In this document: piece by piece, positions 13,069-23,055 of the stretch
How the letters are laid out: every line of letters begins with the position of its first letter
Position numbering within the stretch: the first letter of the stretch is position 1
Assembly (NCBI RefSeq): GCF_000003605.2
Contig: NW_003144290.1
Span: 226,286 to 262,786 of the forward strand
Direction of reading: 5' to 3'
DNA: 36,501 bases
DNA from: Saccoglossus kowalevskii
Lineage: Eukaryota; Hemichordata; Enteropneusta; Harrimaniidae
Made by a program: the position numbers and the translations under genes
Notes under the pieces: model-generated
The model's database searches: none
What the model was told of the DNA's origin: nothing
What the model saw: only the letters and a program-made list of their open reading frames with translations

Positions 13069-13184
13069 TTAAAGCGCTACAGTCGTCGCGCAGCGTGTGT
13101 TCGAATTTCGCGTAAACGAACAGTGTGTTTTACACGCGTTGTATACTTCGAAAACAACGCGGTGCGACCACTGTAGCGATTTTA
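13069..13184 (+). mobile_element. Family B short inverted-repeat element
   Basis: It starts TTAAAGCGCTACAGTCGTCGC, and the complement of its right end reads TAAAATCGCTACAGTGGTCGC, giving a terminal inverted repeat CGCTACAGTSGTCGC of 15 bp. The interior contains GTGTTCGAATTTCGCGTAAA and TTTTACACGCGTTG. It is about 116 bp and lies only 53 bp after family-A copy 2. The shared TTAAAGCG start and GTCGTC motif suggest the two families are related or were mobilised by the same transposase. Confidence 0.7.
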
Positions 13185-13354
13185 GAAATAAAAAAGACCT
13201 ACCACAGCTTGTCCGTTTCCATTGGCCATAGGTTGCGTAGTAATGTTATAATCCTGGAAAAAAACACACATAAAGACATGTATGTCAGTATCGAAACAAT
13301 CGGCATATGCTTATTTAGAAAAATTCAAAGTCTGCTGTTATCTAGACTCCCATT

Positions 13355-13482
13355 AAAAACAGTAATTTTGTGATTTCCTCACGGCCATATACCTGACTCT
13401 GACGGCCATTTTGAATCTAAAAACAGTGATTTTGTGATTTCCTCACGGCCATGTACCCGATTCTGGCGGCCATTTTGAATCT
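13355..13482 (+). repeat. 64-bp tandem duplication carrying YY1-like motifs
   Basis: Two adjacent 64-bp units (13355-13418 and 13419-13482) start AAAAACAGTRATTTTGTGAT and end GGCCATTTTGAATCT. They differ at only a few positions, mostly transitions. Each unit holds CGGCCATTTTGA, whose complement TCAAAATGGCCG fits a YY1 site, and an additional CACGGCCAT. A partial remnant may precede unit 1. Confidence 0.9.
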
Positions 13483-13994
13483 GAAAATAGTCACAGCTTG
13501 AACTAATTTTTCTCTTAAACAAACTTGAGTCAATTTTTATTTTTGTTTCACGATTTTTTAAGAGGTCTCCAATATTATCATCATTCACACAAAGTGAATG
13601 TTATTATAGATTGCACACATTTACCGACTAGTGAAACATACTAGTGGCTACATTGGAAATGCGACGGACGAACTAAATATTTTGCGCTTTAGTTTTCATA
13701 GTGTGAACGGAACTTCGGTGCAGGTATTTTCTCGGAGATGCGTGTTATTCTGTAAGGCAGGTACGTGCGTGTATGGGCGTAAGAGAGTGTATAATATCAG
13801 TTGATTGGAATTATTATTACATGTACTTTTGTTTATAATTTGAATATGTGGCGCGGCTCGCACCCGTATACAGGTGAAATGACATGCTTTATTAGTAGTA
13901 AAAGAGTGTGTTGTGTGTGTTGGCGTAGATGTGAGTACTCTTCACTATTGACATTAATAGACTGCACATCGATCAGGCGACTGAAACACTATTA

Positions 13995-14045
13995 TTGAAG
14001 CGGAACTGTTAGTCGCGCCGCATTGTGTTCGACGAGGGGTCCAAT
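13995..14045 (+). mobile_element. Diverged family B left-end fragment
   Basis: TTGAAGCGGAACTGTTAGTCG followed by CGCCGCATTGTGTTCGACG resembles the left end of the element at 13069 (AAGCGCTACAGTCGTCGCGC then AGCGTGTGTTCGAA). I could not find a matching right end, so this may be a decayed or truncated copy, or a chance resemblance over about 45 bp. Confidence 0.3.
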
Positions 14046-15090
14046 ACGACGCTTACAACGTTACATACAACACTTGAAATTCAAACGCTGGTACGAACAC
14101 AGCCCCAAGTAACCACAATAAATTGTCGGCTGTCGGTGTTTGAGGGGGAGGGGCACGTGCGAATCATACTAAAACTTCGTTTTCCCAGTGTTAAATTTAA
14201 AGTCCAGGAGTGGGAATAAAAGATATATGCTCTAGGTTTCATTTCACTGAAGGCACCTTCAAAATTTCTCATACGTTGGATATTTGGGCAGGTAAAAAGT
14301 CTCCTAAAATAATAAAAACAAGTTTACCTAACACCAAGAATTTAAAAACCTAGTACCCAGCCGCCACACTATTTTTTTCGGGGAAATATTACCCTGACCT
14401 CAATAAATTTCGCCCGAAATGTGTATTGCACGGTGTATGAGCAGTTTCGTTGACTGCACATGCGTGAAGTGCATGCGTGAGTACCTAGTTCAGAATCGGA
14501 AAGTGGGCGATATAACTACCTCCGGAGAGGAAGCTTTAAATTGTTGATTAAGGCACAGTCCCCCAACAGGGACGGTGATTAAGGGAAGGTTACGAAACGT
14601 AATATCGCCTTTTAGGAACGTAACGAGGTGTATTCATAGAAAGACGGACCACGTGAAGTTGAATGTAATGGTGAGGGTGCATGTTCTAATTGTGTTAGCG
14701 GCCACAAACCATGACGGAAGCAGCTGCTGCTAATTTGTTTTCAACACTTTCCGAAATATGACATGATAATCAAAAATTTGAATCATTTATAGAGAAAATC
14801 CAATGAGTGATCAATGTAATATCGTATTTATTAAACGAGTGTTCAGAGCCTTTGGCCAAGACCGTATTACACGATCACGATATCCTCTTTATCACATGCA
14901 CGATTTTTCAGCTGTTTCACATTCCAATTGCCCGAATAAGTCGTTTTAATTAGTCGAGATTTTAATTATGATTATGGGAGCGTGATTTTAATTAAGCAAG
15001 CCGTGGTTAAATACACGACATACAATGGTTTTCTGTGTTTAGAATGCTCTCTAAACTTCAATAACTGATAAATATACTACTCAGACTTAC

Positions 15091-15117
15091 CGTAAAATCA
15101 TTCATTTTCACTGGCAT
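15091..15117 (-). CDS. Weak candidate alternative first coding exon
   Basis: On the minus strand ATG at 15117 reads MPVKMNDFT and runs in phase 0 into ACG|GTAAGT (GT at 15090-15089), a near-consensus donor. Stops (TAG, TGA, TAA) lie directly upstream in the same frame, so the ATG would be the true start, and a second in-frame ATG at 15105 has A at -3. The phase matches the membrane exon at 4664, so it could supply a much shorter luminal N-terminus than the exon at 18019. No promoter motif was recognised next to it. A chance ATG near a chance donor is quite possible in 13 kb. Confidence 0.18.
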
Positions 15118-16146
15118 TTAATGTCACTATTTTACGAAATTTTTTAGCAAATCCATTGGGTTTTTAATATAAGGATTTGGCAGTGGTGAAACAATTAGAT
15201 ATTTGCGCAAATATATATAATATAATTAAATAGATTATACAGCACCTAGTGATTTTCATCGGCAACAACGATTACCAGTATTCGATTCGATAAGCTTTAT
15301 GATTAGACAGTGAGATTATAGGCATTTTGAAGGGGATGGGCGCTTAGCCGAGCATGGGCGTGTACGTGTGTTCGCTGCACTTTATCGGAGGAAATTGTCC
15401 GACATCGCCACATCTAGACCTCATACCAGCCACTACAAGGGGTGTAGAATTCAATGTTGAAACACCAAATTTACAAGGCTCTTGAGCTCATATAAACGTA
15501 AAAAAAAACGATAACACAAACGGATCACAAGCGTGGAAATTAGGACAACAAACTACACACAACGTTGTGTGGAACGCCATTTCGAATGATGATGTACTAG
15601 TATTACGCACATCTGAAACTCTTCAATCACAGGTCAAAGTTCAAGTTAACATTAGTGTCATAAACTGTTCAACGAGCTGATATCGATAATACATTGAAAT
15701 AAAACAAAGAGTAATCAGTGATTGCCAAGATTCAATAAATATTACAATCTACTTAGGGAGTAAAATGTACTTAGCATTCAAATAAACATTACACAATAAT
15801 ATCAATATAGGGGTAAAATTGATGAAATGTCGCTCTTAAGAACTTCAAAAAGATTATTTGAATGCATGGTTAGTTTACTCGTGAATATTCCGGAACTCGT
15901 CTGTTGTTCTGAACTGGTAAGGACGATGATAACCAAATCTTTCGCTCCATTGTGTACGTATCACGTGACAAAACCTCAACACGATAAGATTGTCTGTGTT
16001 TATAGTACATTGCAAGTGTTAATAAATCGTGACGTCACACTTACAAATAGCACAAAATGAACGAACAAAAGGTACCGAAATAGCCCCAAGAGAAGCGTAT
16101 TTGTGCCAATCATGTACACGACACAATTCAATCACATAACTTCCTG

Positions 16147-16160
16147 GTTGCCTTGGAAAC
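16147..16160 (+). promoter_or_regulatory. RFX X-box, GTTGCCTTGGAAAC
   Basis: Both half-sites (GTTGCC, GGAAAC) are intact with spacer TT instead of AT. Two exact CREs flank it at 16030 and 16320, making this 300-bp stretch a good enhancer candidate. Confidence 0.6.
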
Positions 16161-16428
16161 GAATGATAACTACTTCCTGGACCGATAAGAATCATCCGCG
16201 CATTGAATAATTCAGTAGGAACAGGTAGTCTGCCCCCCTGGTAACGCGGCAAATCAAACCACCCAAACAGAACAAATCAACATCCGGGTTGTATACCGCC
16301 GCTGTGATTCCCCTATTGATGACGTCATGGAAAGCGAGGTCCGACCCTTCTTTCTGTCAGAGCCGGGACTCGTTATTCAGTGGCATTAGTCAGACAACAG
16401 CCTGAAAATCATCTAAAATCTGTTCGAG

Positions 16429-16588
16429 TTAAAAAGTGTCGTCACTTGCGCATGCGACAGACGGCCATAGCGTGTCGTTGTTTACAAACACGCGTCTACA
16501 CATGAACTTTTGCGTTTTAGCGTGCGTTGTTATCGTCGCTTGGGACTCAATTCCCGCGCGTGCGCAGGTGACGACCCCTCCGCTTTAA
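16429..16588 (+). mobile_element. Family A MITE-like element, copy 3, most complete
   Basis: 160 bp including TTAA at both ends (16429-16432, 16585-16588). Order: TIR with GTCGTCACTTGCGCATGCG, GGCCATAGCGTG, TTGTTTACAAACACGCG, an AT-richer middle with TTTTGCGTTTTAGCG, CGCTTGGGACTCAATTCCCG, then the opposite TIR GCGCAGGTGACGACC. It encodes no protein and must be mobilised in trans if it ever moved as a DNA transposon. TTAA flanks are typical of piggyBac-type targets, but the ends do not start with the usual CCC, so superfamily assignment is open. Confidence 0.87.
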
Positions 16589-17953
16589 GAAATAAATCGG
16601 CAACACAAGAACGTGACGAGAGGGATAAAACGGTTTCACAGTTTTATGAAGAATAAACAAACTGTTAGTGTAACATAAAATATATTTTTTTGGCCCCATC
16701 TAGCGCACATTCACAAAAGTGTTTAGTTTACTTTTTTGACGTGACTATTGCTGAAGGCGAGAAAAAAAAAGAGTAAAGTTAGATGCATGGGAGACATCCG
16801 GGCCGTCCTCTGTATACCGAGGAGAACTTGGAAGAGAAGGGGGTAGGCTAGCGCCCAGGTCTTGCCAGCCACGACAAACATGTAACTGCATGATTACGAC
16901 ATATGCAGACCGCCCATCGTCTTGCAATCTCACTAGGAACATGACGTCTTTGGAATATGCACGTGACGTCAGCATAATGACAAGAGATTGAACTGTCTGT
17001 GAAATTGTGTAAGTCGGAAGTTTATCAACAGTGTGATTTTTAATTTCGCGAAGACTGTACTATGACTGGTAAATAGTTATGCTCTGTTTGAAATGAGCAT
17101 CTTCCGTTCATATTAAGTCAAATTATACGGTATTGAAAATTAAATTAAAAAAAAATATTGGTGTACAGCTGTAGTCGGCACTCGATATTTTATTTAACGT
17201 ATAGTAAATTTACAATTGCTACGTTCACTGTACCTTTTAAAACATAATTGATGTCCTGGCCGTAAAATATAATAGATCTGTTTTGTGTTGTTTATTTTCC
17301 AAGACTATATACAATCCACAACGGAAGCAACGTAAAAGGTGGCAACTCGATAATGCGTGACGAACTACGCAGGTATATCTATAAGGTGTAGGTAACACAG
17401 AAATGCCTTTCGCCGGCCTCTGTCACGATGACGGCGAAGAAAGCTGGCACGGCGAAACGAAAGCACACCCACTGACGGCATGACTGGAACACTCGATTGT
17501 TATCGGTCGTGTAACTTAAAAAAAATATAAAAGTATAGCTACTGCGTTTTAAAATTATGACGTCATCAAGTGTTCACAGGCCAACTATAACGTCTCTGTC
17601 GCTGACTCGTCTCTACTTCACAATACGACGACGTTGGATATTAATTATATTAATTATAACACGTATAATCGGGAAATTGACCCCGAGATAATGTAATACT
17701 ATCCTGTGTGTGGTTTGTGTAACCCTCTGTCGAGACAGTCCCGGGGATGTTGCGTGTGACACATTTGTCGGATCATCGATATTGTTGCGCTCGTACGTAC
17801 GTAATTTACCATTCATGAAATTGTATAATGGGCCCGGTTCATTTTGATTTTACGCACGTAGTTGTGACACGCCGATAAACACAATACATCGGCTCTGTCG
17901 GATGTGGCTGAGTGAAGAAATGCAAAAGAAATTGACGGTGATAGTATATTTAC

Positions 17954-18019
17954 CATGGTGATCGTCCAGGGCGATGTGGTGAACGACGATGACGAATCCT
18001 CTGTGTAGAGTGGAGCCAT
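17954..18019 (-). CDS. Putative first coding exon of the same minus-strand membrane-protein gene
   Basis: The frame opens at ATG 18019 and gives 22 residues, beginning MAPLYTED, then SSSS, and ending SPWTITM, up to a donor ATG|GTAAAT with GT at 17953-17952. The donor is phase 0, matching the phase-0 acceptor of the membrane exon at 4664, so the two join in frame. Joined, they give a Ser/Thr-rich acidic N-terminus of roughly 30 residues before the membrane span, a reasonable luminal domain for a synaptotagmin-like protein. The exon is less AT-rich than its surroundings. A TATA-like box and an initiator lie upstream at plausible distances. There is no independent proof of splicing across 13.3 kb, and further small phase-0 exons could lie between. 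A CTCGTCTTCAG|T sequence ending at 18102 could instead be a splice acceptor, making this an internal exon with upstream noncoding exons. Confidence 0.5.
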
Positions 18020-18134
18020 AATGTTCAGAAGTTAAGGTGGGCGTACGGAAAGGGCGCCACGGGTGAAGCAAACATTCTTGCAGCTATACGTACGCGCCGC
18101 ACTGAAGACGAGCACCTCTAACTACATAAATAAA
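18020..18134 (-). promoter_or_regulatory. Putative core promoter and 5' leader of the membrane-protein gene
   Basis: On the minus strand TTTATTTA (18134-18127) lies 24-31 nt upstream of the A in TTCAGT (A at 18103), the spacing of a TATA box and an invertebrate initiator. The resulting leader would be 84 nt. It contains an upstream ATG at 18075 that opens a 16-codon frame ending TGA at 18027-18025, only five nucleotides before the main ATG at 18019, an arrangement that could limit or regulate translation. The TTCAG of the initiator can also be read as a splice acceptor with a short pyrimidine stretch (CTCGTCTTCAG), so a promoter and an internal-exon reading compete. Confidence 0.35.
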
Positions 18135-20989
18135 TCTCTTACACGCGTACGTGAACGTTACTTGAACTCGTTTCGTAACATTTACATGTGTAAAGAACAA
18201 TAATAATATTTGCTCTTTATTTATAATCCCCCACGGTTTTGAAAATTTGAATTTTCTTCATTTCTATTAATAAACTGAATGATTCATAAAACCAAAATGA
18301 TAAAGATATATTTTTGTCGGTATCGGCGATTAATTTCGTGGACTATATAGAAACATTCAATTATTCATCAATTACATCACGAGTGTTTAAAACACCTGCT
18401 TAGGGTGCCTCGTAACGTCTCATGCGTGACCGGGAAAGTCGGATTTGCTTGGAGCTCATCTCGATATCATGAGAGAACTAAGTATGCCCACGGGAGAACA
18501 TCAATATCTTGTTTTGTCTATTTCTAGTTTCTACCTTTTTAAATAAGGGCGATCGGAACTGAGCGATATAGACTGTAACGAGAAGAGAAATCGAGTAGTC
18601 GATAACGTCGTCTAGGCAGATAAGACACTGACAGGTAAATGCCAACGACAAACAACGCTGAAGGGATATACACGATACCCCGCCCCTCCAGCTGTACAGA
18701 AAAGTCACGTACAATCTGTTTGGCGTGACGTCATGGTTAATTTCCATAACTATCAGATATAACGATTTGTGGCCGGCATCTGTTGGTTTTATATTTATAC
18801 GCTGGATAATAATGTTTGTAAAGAGGGCGAAATCTCAATTTATTAAATTGGGATCCCTGATGATAACGCAGTAGATACGAAACGATGCATGCAGCCTTAC
18901 ACCAATTTACAGACATAGGTGGCGTATTGAACTTAGTCAATCAGGTTTTCCAAAAAAACAAAAAAAAGTCAATTATTTGAGTCAGGTCAATATTCATTGA
19001 GTACACTCCCAGGTGTTGATGTGCACTGGCCCATAGGTGTTCCATTAGCCGAGGACGAGAAATGTCATGTATGAGCGCACATTGAAATTGCGTTGACATT
19101 ACCGCAGACGTAGAGGGCGCAATGTATAAAAACGGTCAACAGTCGTATTTGCATTTAATGCATATAATGCAAAGCCACCTGATAAACGCAACACGTGTTA
19201 GAAGGTCAAGCTTGGTAAAGCTTTGAGTAAATGCTTAATATTATCTTTTAATGATATTACTAAATCGACTTCCGCTATTATCCTCCCGGGCACATCTCAT
19301 GGGCAGCGAGGGGGTGTCGCAGTCGACTGTTATTTATTTCAAAATCTCTGGCACACTATGAAAGGGAAAAGATCACGTAGTTGGAAGTATTATATAAACA
19401 ATGCGGCGTACATACGTACCCCGCGGATGGGACGTCAGCGGGAAGAGGGCGGAGAGTTGTTCTTGAAAGTGAGATTTCGTACGCATGACTTTTCTAGGAA
19501 CCGACTTCAATAAGACGGCCCGGGGTATGTCGTGATGGCTTATACGCCTTAATGAGATACGATTGGCGGTTGGCATGGTGAAATGTCATTGCACAATTCA
19601 ATGCACAATTACTACACAAATCCATCAAATGATACTTAATTGAACTCTGAAATATGAGATCTAATCACACACTATATATCTAGCAAGACAAGGACGAGAG
19701 GAAATTCCCTATAAACACACAAGACACCGTGACATTGTACACGTGGGCATAGAGCAATTGCTATTTCAGTTCAAATATATCGATAGGATTTTTTTTTTCA
19801 ATTAACTCTTTCTTTTAAAAAAACACATCTGGATTTTGCTGGTCGTCTCATGTATCAGCCAACTTGAATCTGTTAACTACCTTTGATATGATTTATTATA
19901 TTCGGAGTAATTGCAATAAGATAAATAATTGAATTGGAATCACGGAAGCTACTTGCCTTAGTTTCAATCAGGAGAAAACACGTCTGTTTTAACATACTGT
20001 TTATGTATGTATCTATTTACCGACGTTTGGGCAGTGTGTACGATTTTTTTTAAACAAATGAGCATAACTATAAGTTAAATTAAAATTAAATTCTCCGTTA
20101 CCATAGAAACCGTTGATGCACATATGTCGTCACAATAATCTATTAAATATATAATGATCGTCACTGAGAAGATGTATGTACGTGTTATGATGACAGAATT
20201 GACGGTTAAAACACATGGTGTCTGGCTGTACGATCACACAATCTGGTAAAATCACAGAGTTTGAATTACATCGCAGAATCTGGGAATATATTTGTTGAAC
20301 TTCTAACTTCTAGCTGCATGTATATATTATGTGATCATGAATTCATTCCAGTGTATCGCATGGCGTAGCGGGATAAATTGTATCTTGAAATGTTCATGTA
20401 TGATGTACCAACTAAGACGGGTGATCGGTTTGCGACCTGACACGATGCCGGATGATCGTGAACGTGGCGAACGAACAAATTCTACTTTCCTAGATCAAGA
20501 TAACACACGTGTGGTAGGTTCAGACATTCAATGCACGCGCTCAAACTCGGCTTGCTGTCAGATGATAATAAACAGACGTTAATTTGTATAACTGTCCTGT
20601 CTAAAATATTCTGAATTATTCAAGTTCTCGATATGATGTAACACAAACTATCTATTCGAAAAAGTCGTAAATGTAAGTACGGCACAACAAAAATCAAAAT
20701 CGACCAGTAAATAATCCTACGGAGCTATTAAAGATATACTAGTTGAAAAAACCGAAATTTAATATTAGGAACTGTGCTCCTGGTTATTAAACCACGCGAC
20801 ATTGTCTGAAAAAAACTTCGAAACCGTGGACGGGTTCTAAGAAATATGATGCCTTTTCAAAGTTAAGAACTGCAGGAAACTATGGTCATATTTTACTACA
20901 CTTTATTATAAAAAATATGTAAATACAAAGTTTCCCCATCGCTCTTGTTTTGTTATAAGTCGAGAGGTCATTTTTTGCCAATCGATGAT
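18135..20989. other. Upstream region without recognised genes
   Basis: Apart from the CRE at 18726 and the X-box at 20097, I see only unremarkable AT-rich sequence. The frames near 18.5 and 19.3 kb (89 and 96 codons) have no domain, splice or codon-use support. Confidence 0.5.
20097..20110 (+). promoter_or_regulatory. RFX X-box, GTTACCATAGAAAC
   Basis: Two intact half-sites GTTACC and RGAAAC around AT, within the common RFX degeneracy. Confidence 0.6.
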
Positions 20990-21003
20990 GTAGCCATGGC
21001 AAC
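20990..21003 (+). promoter_or_regulatory. RFX X-box, GTAGCCATGGCAAC
   Basis: One mismatch from the symmetrical consensus. It lies about 400 bp from the promoter-like block at 21359-21495. A forkhead-like palindrome TTGTTTACAA follows near 21025. Confidence 0.65.
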
Positions 21004-21358
21004 CAAGTGATAATATAATTGAGCCTTGTTTACAAGAACAGTCACAGAACTAATCGATAGAAAAAAACGAAAACATTTTATGACGTGGTCGTGTTGCATG
21101 CAGACATTGATGTATAGGCCGTCGCACTTGTTTGCGTTTTGCGCGCGCGCTTGTGCAGTAGCTAGTTGGCAAGAATCAGTCGAAGATAACACAACGGCGT
21201 TGAACGTTGCTGTACGAGCTGATCACATTTGTTATCGGCATGCTGGCTGGCAAACATATAAACAAATGACGTTACAGTGCGACGGGTTATTGTACCGACC
21301 ACGTTGAAAGAAAACACCATGTTGGAAATGAACGAAAAAAATACGCACAGTAACTTAC

Positions 21359-21495
21359 CTCATTGCAAATAAAAAATAAATGATACTCTAAAGGCAGCCA
21401 TCTTGGGGTTCTCGGTGACGTAATGATAGATTGCGTTAATATCCACCAATGGTAAAACAGAGGTTAATCCACGTGATTGGTGTCATCTCGCGAGA
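21359..21495 (-). promoter_or_regulatory. Compact promoter-like block followed by a splice donor
   Basis: Within 137 bp, reading along the minus strand, I see TCTCGCGAGA (21495-21486), inverted CCAAT/ATTGG (21480-21476), CACGTG (21475-21470), ATTGG for the plus-strand CCAAT at 21446-21450, the CRE variant TGACGTAA (on plus, 21416-21423), AAGATGGCTGCC (21404-21393), and a consensus donor ATGAG|GTAAGT with GT at 21358-21357. TCTCGCGAGA and the YY1/TISU-type AAnATGGCnGC are recognised core-promoter elements in animals, and the YY1 orientation fits minus-strand transcription starting near 21410. The frame opened by the YY1-embedded ATG gives MAAFRVSF and stops after 13 residues, so the exon is most likely noncoding. 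The transcript would run toward the exons at 18019 and 4664, which suggests an upstream promoter of that gene, but the connection is inferred. Confidence 0.45.
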
Positions 21496-21899
21496 ATTCG
21501 ACGTTATATGTTCAGCCTTAAAACGTATCAGTTGTTATTTTCCACCTGTAAGAGATATATAACATTAGGTGTAGAGCATTTTAAAACAGTATAGGAAGCT
21601 TTGAAGATGCATATGGACGTGGCGTAATTTTCTCACTAACTGTTGTAGTTTGTTTCCATGTTTAATAATTGATTATATATCCAAAGTATGGCTACTAGAT
21701 TCCCTTCAGGACAGAAGTATACATTTAATCTTCTAAGCCCTGTCAACTTTTTGAGTATTTCATCGCTGTTTAGATGACATAGCATGAATGATGAAGCATA
21801 CAAAAATGTATACTAGTGTGAGAGAATCAACAACAAAAAAACGTGCGAGACATCAATCAATAGCGGGTTAGGGGTTCATATTCCCATACCGAGCCACGT

Positions 21900-21910
21900 A
21901 ATATGGCGGC
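21900..21910 (+). promoter_or_regulatory. YY1-like site AATATGGCGGC
   Basis: Matches AANATGGCGGC on the plus strand, 400 bp from and divergent to the promoter-like block at 21359-21495. The embedded ATG yields only MAASKVGGV before a stop. Confidence 0.3.
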
Positions 21911-22287
21911 GTCAAAAGTTGGGGGCGTGTAGCAACAGCAGTATATAGACACTCGCACACGTCTGTGGCATGCAGTATTAGCTTTTATAAGACCCATTAC
22001 ATCTCCCATATCATGAACTTGAGATCATAATCAGATAGATCCCATAAGTTCAGATGATACCATCATGTGTAGGATGGCAGGAGGCGATGATGTATTGACG
22101 GTGAAGACGTCTTTAACGCCGTTGCGACTACGTAGGTATTCCATCATTCGTGTATTTTCTGATGCTGTCAAGATAGGAGGCGCAAACATCACTGTAATCA
22201 TGTTCAACGCCGAGTGTCGATCAACCTCCATACTATGCCAACTCTTCAAAAAGTTGAGAAAAAGATATAAGCAGTGGAAAACAAGTT

Positions 22288-22314
22288 TTAAGGACGGTAG
22301 TCGTCGCGCCTCGC
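22288..22314 (+). mobile_element. Family B-like terminus running into the assembly gap
   Basis: TTAAGGACGGTAGTCGTCGC followed by GCCTCGC resembles the left end of the element at 13069, and the sequence becomes N directly afterwards. The most economical reading is an element whose body could not be assembled. Only 27 bases are visible. Confidence 0.35.
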
Positions 22315-22510
22315 NNNNNNNNNNNNNNNNNNNNNNNNNNNNNNNNNNNNNNNNNNNNNNNNNNNNNNNNNNNNNNNNNNNNNNNNNNNNNNNNNNNNNN
22401 NNNNNNNNNNNNNNNNNNNNNNNNNNNNNNNNNNNNNNNNNNNNNNNNNNNNNNNNNNNNNNNNNNNNNNNNNNNNNNNNNNNNNNNNNNNNNNNNNNNN
22501 NNNNNNNNNN
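22315..22510. other. Assembly gap (196 N)
   Basis: Unresolved bases. The two open frames that appear to cross it are artefacts of reading N as codons. The gap begins at a family B-like terminus and its length is near that of the 218 bp relative at 2985, so a repeat in the gap is plausible. Confidence 0.99.
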
Positions 22511-23044
22511 TATCAGTAAAGTCGTTCACATCCTCGATATTATTTTGCTCTGCCAATTAATTCAAACTACACTGTATTTGAGATCCTATATTTGCGACAC
22601 AACAACTAAACATACATCGCCTACACCCATCCACGTCTTTTGACGTCACAAAAATGTTTCAACACTAGAGGGCGCAACTGTTGATCCCAATTTCTCCCAT
22701 TTAAATGTATCGCATCGCATTGCAATTATCATATTAAAAGAAAAGTGATTATCAACCAGAAAGGTGTCTAAAATGGAAGAAAAATGAGGCTATTTTGAGA
22801 AAATTTGTGATCAGAACTATAACTCATTAGACTGCGCATGTCAGCAGCGAGTGTTGGAACTCATAATGACCACCCCTTAGGCTGATCACGTTCACTTTCG
22901 AAATTTATCATTTTTAGTCACGTTTCAATTTCCTGAGTGTGTCTGTTAATTATGGCAAGAAAGGTGAGAACTGATGGAGACAATTATAAATATAATACGG
23001 AGTTAGATGAATTAACTTGCGATGCACGCGACGACTATATCGAT

Positions 23045-23055
23045 GGGGGGGGGGG
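23045..23055 (+). repeat. Poly-G run, 11 nt
   Basis: Uninterrupted G11 inside a short open frame that begins MARKVRTDG. The homopolymer makes that frame an unlikely gene. Confidence 0.95.

Larger units (their letters stand above)
4665..17953 (-). other. Putative large intron between first coding exon and membrane exon
   Basis: This 13.3 kb stretch is bounded by a phase-0 GTAAAT donor and a strong T-rich CAG acceptor on the minus strand. It holds no convincing long open frame. It does hold three family-A elements, a family-B element and a diverged relative, a 64-bp and a 31-bp tandem duplication, two X-boxes (5535 and 16147), seven exact CREs, and CCAAT groups near 8.7 and 12.2 kb. A minus-strand ATG followed by a phase-0 GTAAGT donor occurs at 15117-15091. 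Another strong minus-strand GTAAGT donor lies at 10544. The intron reading depends on the two flanking exons belonging to one transcript. Confidence 0.4.
16030..18733. promoter_or_regulatory. Cluster of five exact CREs around the first coding exon
   Basis: TGACGTCA occurs at 16030-16037, 16320-16327, 16964-16971, 17558-17565 and 18726-18733. Four lie in the putative first intron and one about 620 bp upstream of the putative initiator. The site at 16964 overlaps a CACGTG (CACGTGACGTCA). CREB/ATF-family proteins bind this palindrome. Whether these sites act on the gene at 18019 is inferred. Confidence 0.5.

Noticed and set aside
13092-13106. GTGTTCGAATTTC read as a tRNA B-box (SINE origin)
   Set aside because: No A-box at the right distance, no cloverleaf and no A-rich tail. 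The element instead has terminal inverted repeats.
12931-13176. Frames sharing SLFTNKR and GLNSRACAGDD with frames at 25520-25735
   Set aside because: The shared peptides are translations of family-A elements, in non-conserved frames and orientations; they are not a protein family.
22065-22643. 192-codon frame on plus and 107-codon frame on minus
   Set aside because: Both run through the N gap, where no stop can be seen. The flanking residues are unremarkable.
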